Positions 61,972-64,000 of a DNA stretch of 64,000 nt are shown piece by piece. Position numbers and translations under genes: made by a program. The number at the start of each line of letters is the position of its first letter. The stretch's first letter is position 1. Origin of the DNA: Clostridium sp. Its GTDB lineage: Bacteria; Bacillota; Clostridia; TANB77; CAG-508. The DNA lies in the NCBI GenBank assembly GCA_018371855.1, contig JAHAKD010000003.1:146692-210691 (forward strand). The letters are read 5' to 3'. The notes under the pieces are model-generated. The model saw only the letters and a list, made by a program, of their open reading frames with translations, had not been told where the DNA came from and ran no database searches.

Positions 61972-62677
61972 TATAAGTACAATCTATGCTAAATACATAA
62001 ACCAGAATGAAGAGATTGAAACCTTACCTATATTTTATATAGGAGGAAGCCAGACATTACCACCACCATTAACTCCAGAAGAGGAACAAGAGATATTAGA
62101 CAGGATAGAAAAAGGAGAAAAGGAAGCTCGTAAGGTTTTAGTAGAAAGAAATTTAAGGTTAGTTGTATATATAGCTAAAAAATTCGAAAATACGGGTGTG
62201 GGATTAGAAGATTTGATTTCAATAGGAACAATAGGATTAATGAAGGGTGTTAATACTTTTAGAGTAGACAAAAAAATAAAATTAGCAACATATGCTTCTA
62301 GGTGTATTGAAAATGAAATTTTGATGCATCTTAGGAGAAGTAATAAGCTAAAAAGCGAAGTATCAATTGATGAACCATTAAATCAAGATTGTGATGGTAA
62401 TGAATTATTACTTTCAGATGTGTTAGGAACAGATAGTGATGTAACTTCAAGAAGAATAGAGGAAGAAATAGATAAGAAACTTTTAAGAGAATCAATAGCT
62501 AAATTGAATAAAAGGGAAAAATGCATAATGGAACTTAGATTTGGATTTACAACTGGAGATGAAAAAACACAAAAGGAAGTCGCTGATATGCTTGGAATAT
62601 CACAAAGCTATATATCGAGATTAGAAAAAAAGATTATTGGAAAAATGAAAAAAGAAATTTCGAGTAAAATAGGTTGA
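61943..62677 (+). CDS. sigE: RNA polymerase sigma-E factor, precursor form
   Basis: First mother-cell sigma factor of sporulation. 244 aa. An N-terminal pro-region (about 1-30) precedes region 2 (RNLRLVVYIAKKFENTGVGL, then EDLISIGTIGLMKGV) and region 4 with a helix-turn-helix (KEVADMLGISQSYISRLEKK). The ATG at 61943 follows AGGAGGAG. Co-transcribed with its protease spoIIGA and followed by sigG, the standard Firmicute order. Confidence 0.94.
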   Translation: MNLIEKLKNSISTIYAKYINQNEEIETLPIFYIGGSQTLPPPLTPEEEQEILDRIEKGEKEARKVLVERNLRLVVYIAKKFENTGVGLEDLISIGTIGLMKGVNTFRVDKKIKLATYASRCIENEILMHLRRSNKLKSEVSIDEPLNQDCDGNELLLSDVLGTDSDVTSRRIEEEIDKKLLRESIAKLNKREKCIMELRFGFTTGDEKTQKEVADMLGISQSYISRLEKKIIGKMKKEISSKIG

Positions 62678-62747
62678 AATTAATATGGCATAAAAAAACC
62701 AAATTTGGAAATACTTAAAATAAGTAATTTCAAAGGAGGTTTTTTAT

Positions 62748-63521
62748 TTGATTAATAAGGTTGAAATATGCGGTGTAAATACTACAAAATTACCTATATT
62801 GTCAAATGAAGAAAAGAAAGAATTATTATTAAAGATAAAAAATGGAGATAAAGATGCAAGAGAAAAATTTATTAATGGTAATTTAAGATTAGTATTAAGT
62901 GTAGTACAGAGATTTTCTGGAAGAGCAGAAAGTGCTGATGATTTATTCCAAATTGGATGTATTGGATTAATAAAGGCGATTGATAATTTTGATATAAATT
63001 TAAATGTTCAATTTAGTACTTATGCGGTACCAATGATAATAGGAGAGATTAGAAGATATTTAAGAGATAATAACTCTATAAGAGTGAGCAGATCAATAAA
63101 AGATTTGGCCTATAAAAGCATTGCTTTTAAAAATAAGTTCTTAAAGGAAAAAAATAGAGAACCAACAATAGAAGAAATAGCAAAAGAATTAGGAGTGGAA
63201 CCAGAAGAGGTATCATTAAGTTTAGGAGCTATACAAGATCCAGTTTCTTTACAGGAACCAGTATTTAATGATGGAACAGAAAATATATTTATAATAGATC
63301 AAGTAAGTGATAGTAAGAATACTGATGAAAGGTGGACTGAAAGTATAACAATAGCAGAGTTAATGAAAAAATTAAATGATAAAGAAAAAATGATAATTAA
63401 TAAAAGATTTTTTGATGGAAGAACACAAATGGAAGTAGCAGAAGAAATCGGAATATCACAGGCACAAGTTTCAAGATTAGAAAAAAGTGCGATAAGTCAT
63501 ATAAAAAGATTATATAACTAA
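62748..63521 (+). CDS. sigG: RNA polymerase sigma-G factor
   Basis: Late forespore sigma factor. 257 aa. N-terminal VEICGVNTTKLPIL, characteristic of SigG and used by anti-sigma factors, then region 2 (GNLRLVLSVVQRFSGR), region 3, and region 4 (MEVAEEIGISQAQVSRLEKSA). TTG start after AAAGGAGG. 70 bases after sigE; the gap may hold a forespore promoter that I cannot define with certainty. Confidence 0.93.
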   Translation: MINKVEICGVNTTKLPILSNEEKKELLLKIKNGDKDAREKFINGNLRLVLSVVQRFSGRAESADDLFQIGCIGLIKAIDNFDINLNVQFSTYAVPMIIGEIRRYLRDNNSIRVSRSIKDLAYKSIAFKNKFLKEKNREPTIEEIAKELGVEPEEVSLSLGAIQDPVSLQEPVFNDGTENIFIIDQVSDSKNTDERWTESITIAELMKKLNDKEKMIINKRFFDGRTQMEVAEEIGISQAQVSRLEKSAISHIKRLYN

Positions 63522-63586
63522 AGTCACAAGAAGGAAGGTTATTATATAAATTATCACCTCATATAAATATGATAAGAGGTGATAAA

Positions 63587-63820
63587 ATGAAGAAAAAAGG
63601 CTTAGACTTTAAACATAAAGAAGTGATAAACATAAAGGACGGAAAAAGATTAGGCTTTGTACAAGATGTCTGCGCAGATTTAGGTACGGGAAATATTACT
63701 TCTATAATTGTTCCGGGAAGTAATAAAATGCTTAACATATTTTCCACAGGTAATGAGATTACAATTCCATGGGAAAATGTAAAATGCATAGGAGAAGATA
63801 TTATATTAGTAGAAATCTAA
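63587..63820 (+). CDS. YlmC/YmxH family PRC-barrel protein
   Basis: A 77-aa beta-barrel protein (DFKHKEVINIKDGKRLGFVQ, IPWENVKCIGEDIILVE). YlmC/YmxH genes commonly lie just after sigG or ftsZ and are linked to sporulation; the molecular role is unknown. The ATG at 63587 follows AAGAGGTG; an ATG at 63569 precedes that site. Terminator follows. Confidence 0.82.
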   Translation: MKKKGLDFKHKEVINIKDGKRLGFVQDVCADLGTGNITSIIVPGSNKMLNIFSTGNEITIPWENVKCIGEDIILVEI

Positions 63821-63852
63821 TAGGTAGAATCTTTATTCTACCTATTAGATTA
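63819..63852 (+). terminator. Terminator-like hairpin after ylmC
   Basis: AATAGGTAGAAT (63819-63830) pairs perfectly with ATTCTACCTATT (63835-63846). Only a weak T-rich run follows. Confidence 0.6.
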
Positions 63853-63923
63853 TCTAGTTATAGGATTAAAAATTCAACATAAAAAATAAACAATAAAAAA
63901 GTTAAAAAAAATGAAAAAATATG

Positions 63924-63952
63924 TTGACAATAAAAAGGTGATATGGTAATAT
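63924..63952 (+). promoter_or_regulatory. Promoter for a gene beyond the window
   Basis: TTGACA (63924-63929), 17 bases, TAATAT (63947-63952). No start codon with a ribosome binding site occurs before the window ends. Confidence 0.6.
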
Positions 63953-64000
63953 AATTAAAGACCGAGTAACAAGAGAAAAAAACACATAGAAATATGTAAA

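Noticed and set aside
1..64000. tRNA, rRNA, CRISPR arrays, complete insertion sequences or prophage
   Set aside because: None seen by reading both strands; short inverted repeats found do not carry the needed structure or genes.

Overview
The window is chromosomal DNA from an AT-rich, spore-forming, anaerobic Firmicute of clostridial type. Spore formation is shown by spoIIGA-sigE-sigG beside ftsAZ. Anaerobic life is suggested by a flavodiiron protein and a radical SAM enzyme. A monoderm cell with meso-DAP peptidoglycan is suggested by the DNPR motif in MurE. Native genes use AGA for arginine, often start with TTG or GTG, and have strong AGGAGG-type ribosome binding sites. I saw no rRNA, tRNA, CRISPR array or complete transposon.

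Layout: 1-6.7 kb holds the end of a PTS IIC gene, an NrtR-like Nudix regulator, a radical SAM gene, pncB, a Cof-type phosphatase and a GT51 glycosyltransferase. 6.8-19.2 kb is the first half of the division and cell-wall cluster (mraZ-rsmH-ftsL-[509-aa unknown]-ftsI/spoVD-murE-mraY-ftsW-murG), ending in three unknown genes. 19.5-26.8 kb holds a small gene behind Spo0A-like boxes, topA, a SWIM-SNF2 ATPase and trmFO. 26.8-36.9 kb holds two coiled-coil modules around the str operon (rpsL-rpsG-fusA-tuf) and plsX-acpP. 36.9-43.4 kb holds rnc, a radical SAM homologue without its iron-sulfur cysteines, yitT, an OGG-type glycosylase, comM/yifB, dprA and yraN. 43.5-54 kb mixes a GH13 enzyme, an AIM24 protein, rplM-rpsI, two unknown paralogues, a topoisomerase III, an HD hydrolase, a patatin and a flavodiiron protein. 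54-64 kb is the second half of the division cluster, murA-ftsQ-DUF881x2-sbp-ftsA-ftsZ-spoIIGA-sigE-sigG-ylmC, which carries the cell from division into early sporulation.

Main discovery candidate: three core genes (pncB, mraZ, rsmH) are each broken by a +1 frameshift, and in all three the zero-frame codon at the break is CGG, followed in the +1 frame by a glycine codon GGN. Joining the frames gives proteins of normal family length (478, 143 and 309 aa). Reading by eye, I found no other in-frame CGG in any native gene, roughly 16,000 codons. CGG therefore looks like an unassigned or starved codon at which ribosomes shift +1, or a CGGN quadruplet.

Eight genes are different. They sit singly between core operons, nearly all with their own promoter and terminator, use GC-richer codons, and carry about fifteen in-frame CGG codons that must be read as ordinary arginine. 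They look acquired. The contrast with the native genes suggests either a translational barrier to foreign genes or a CGG-dependent switch.
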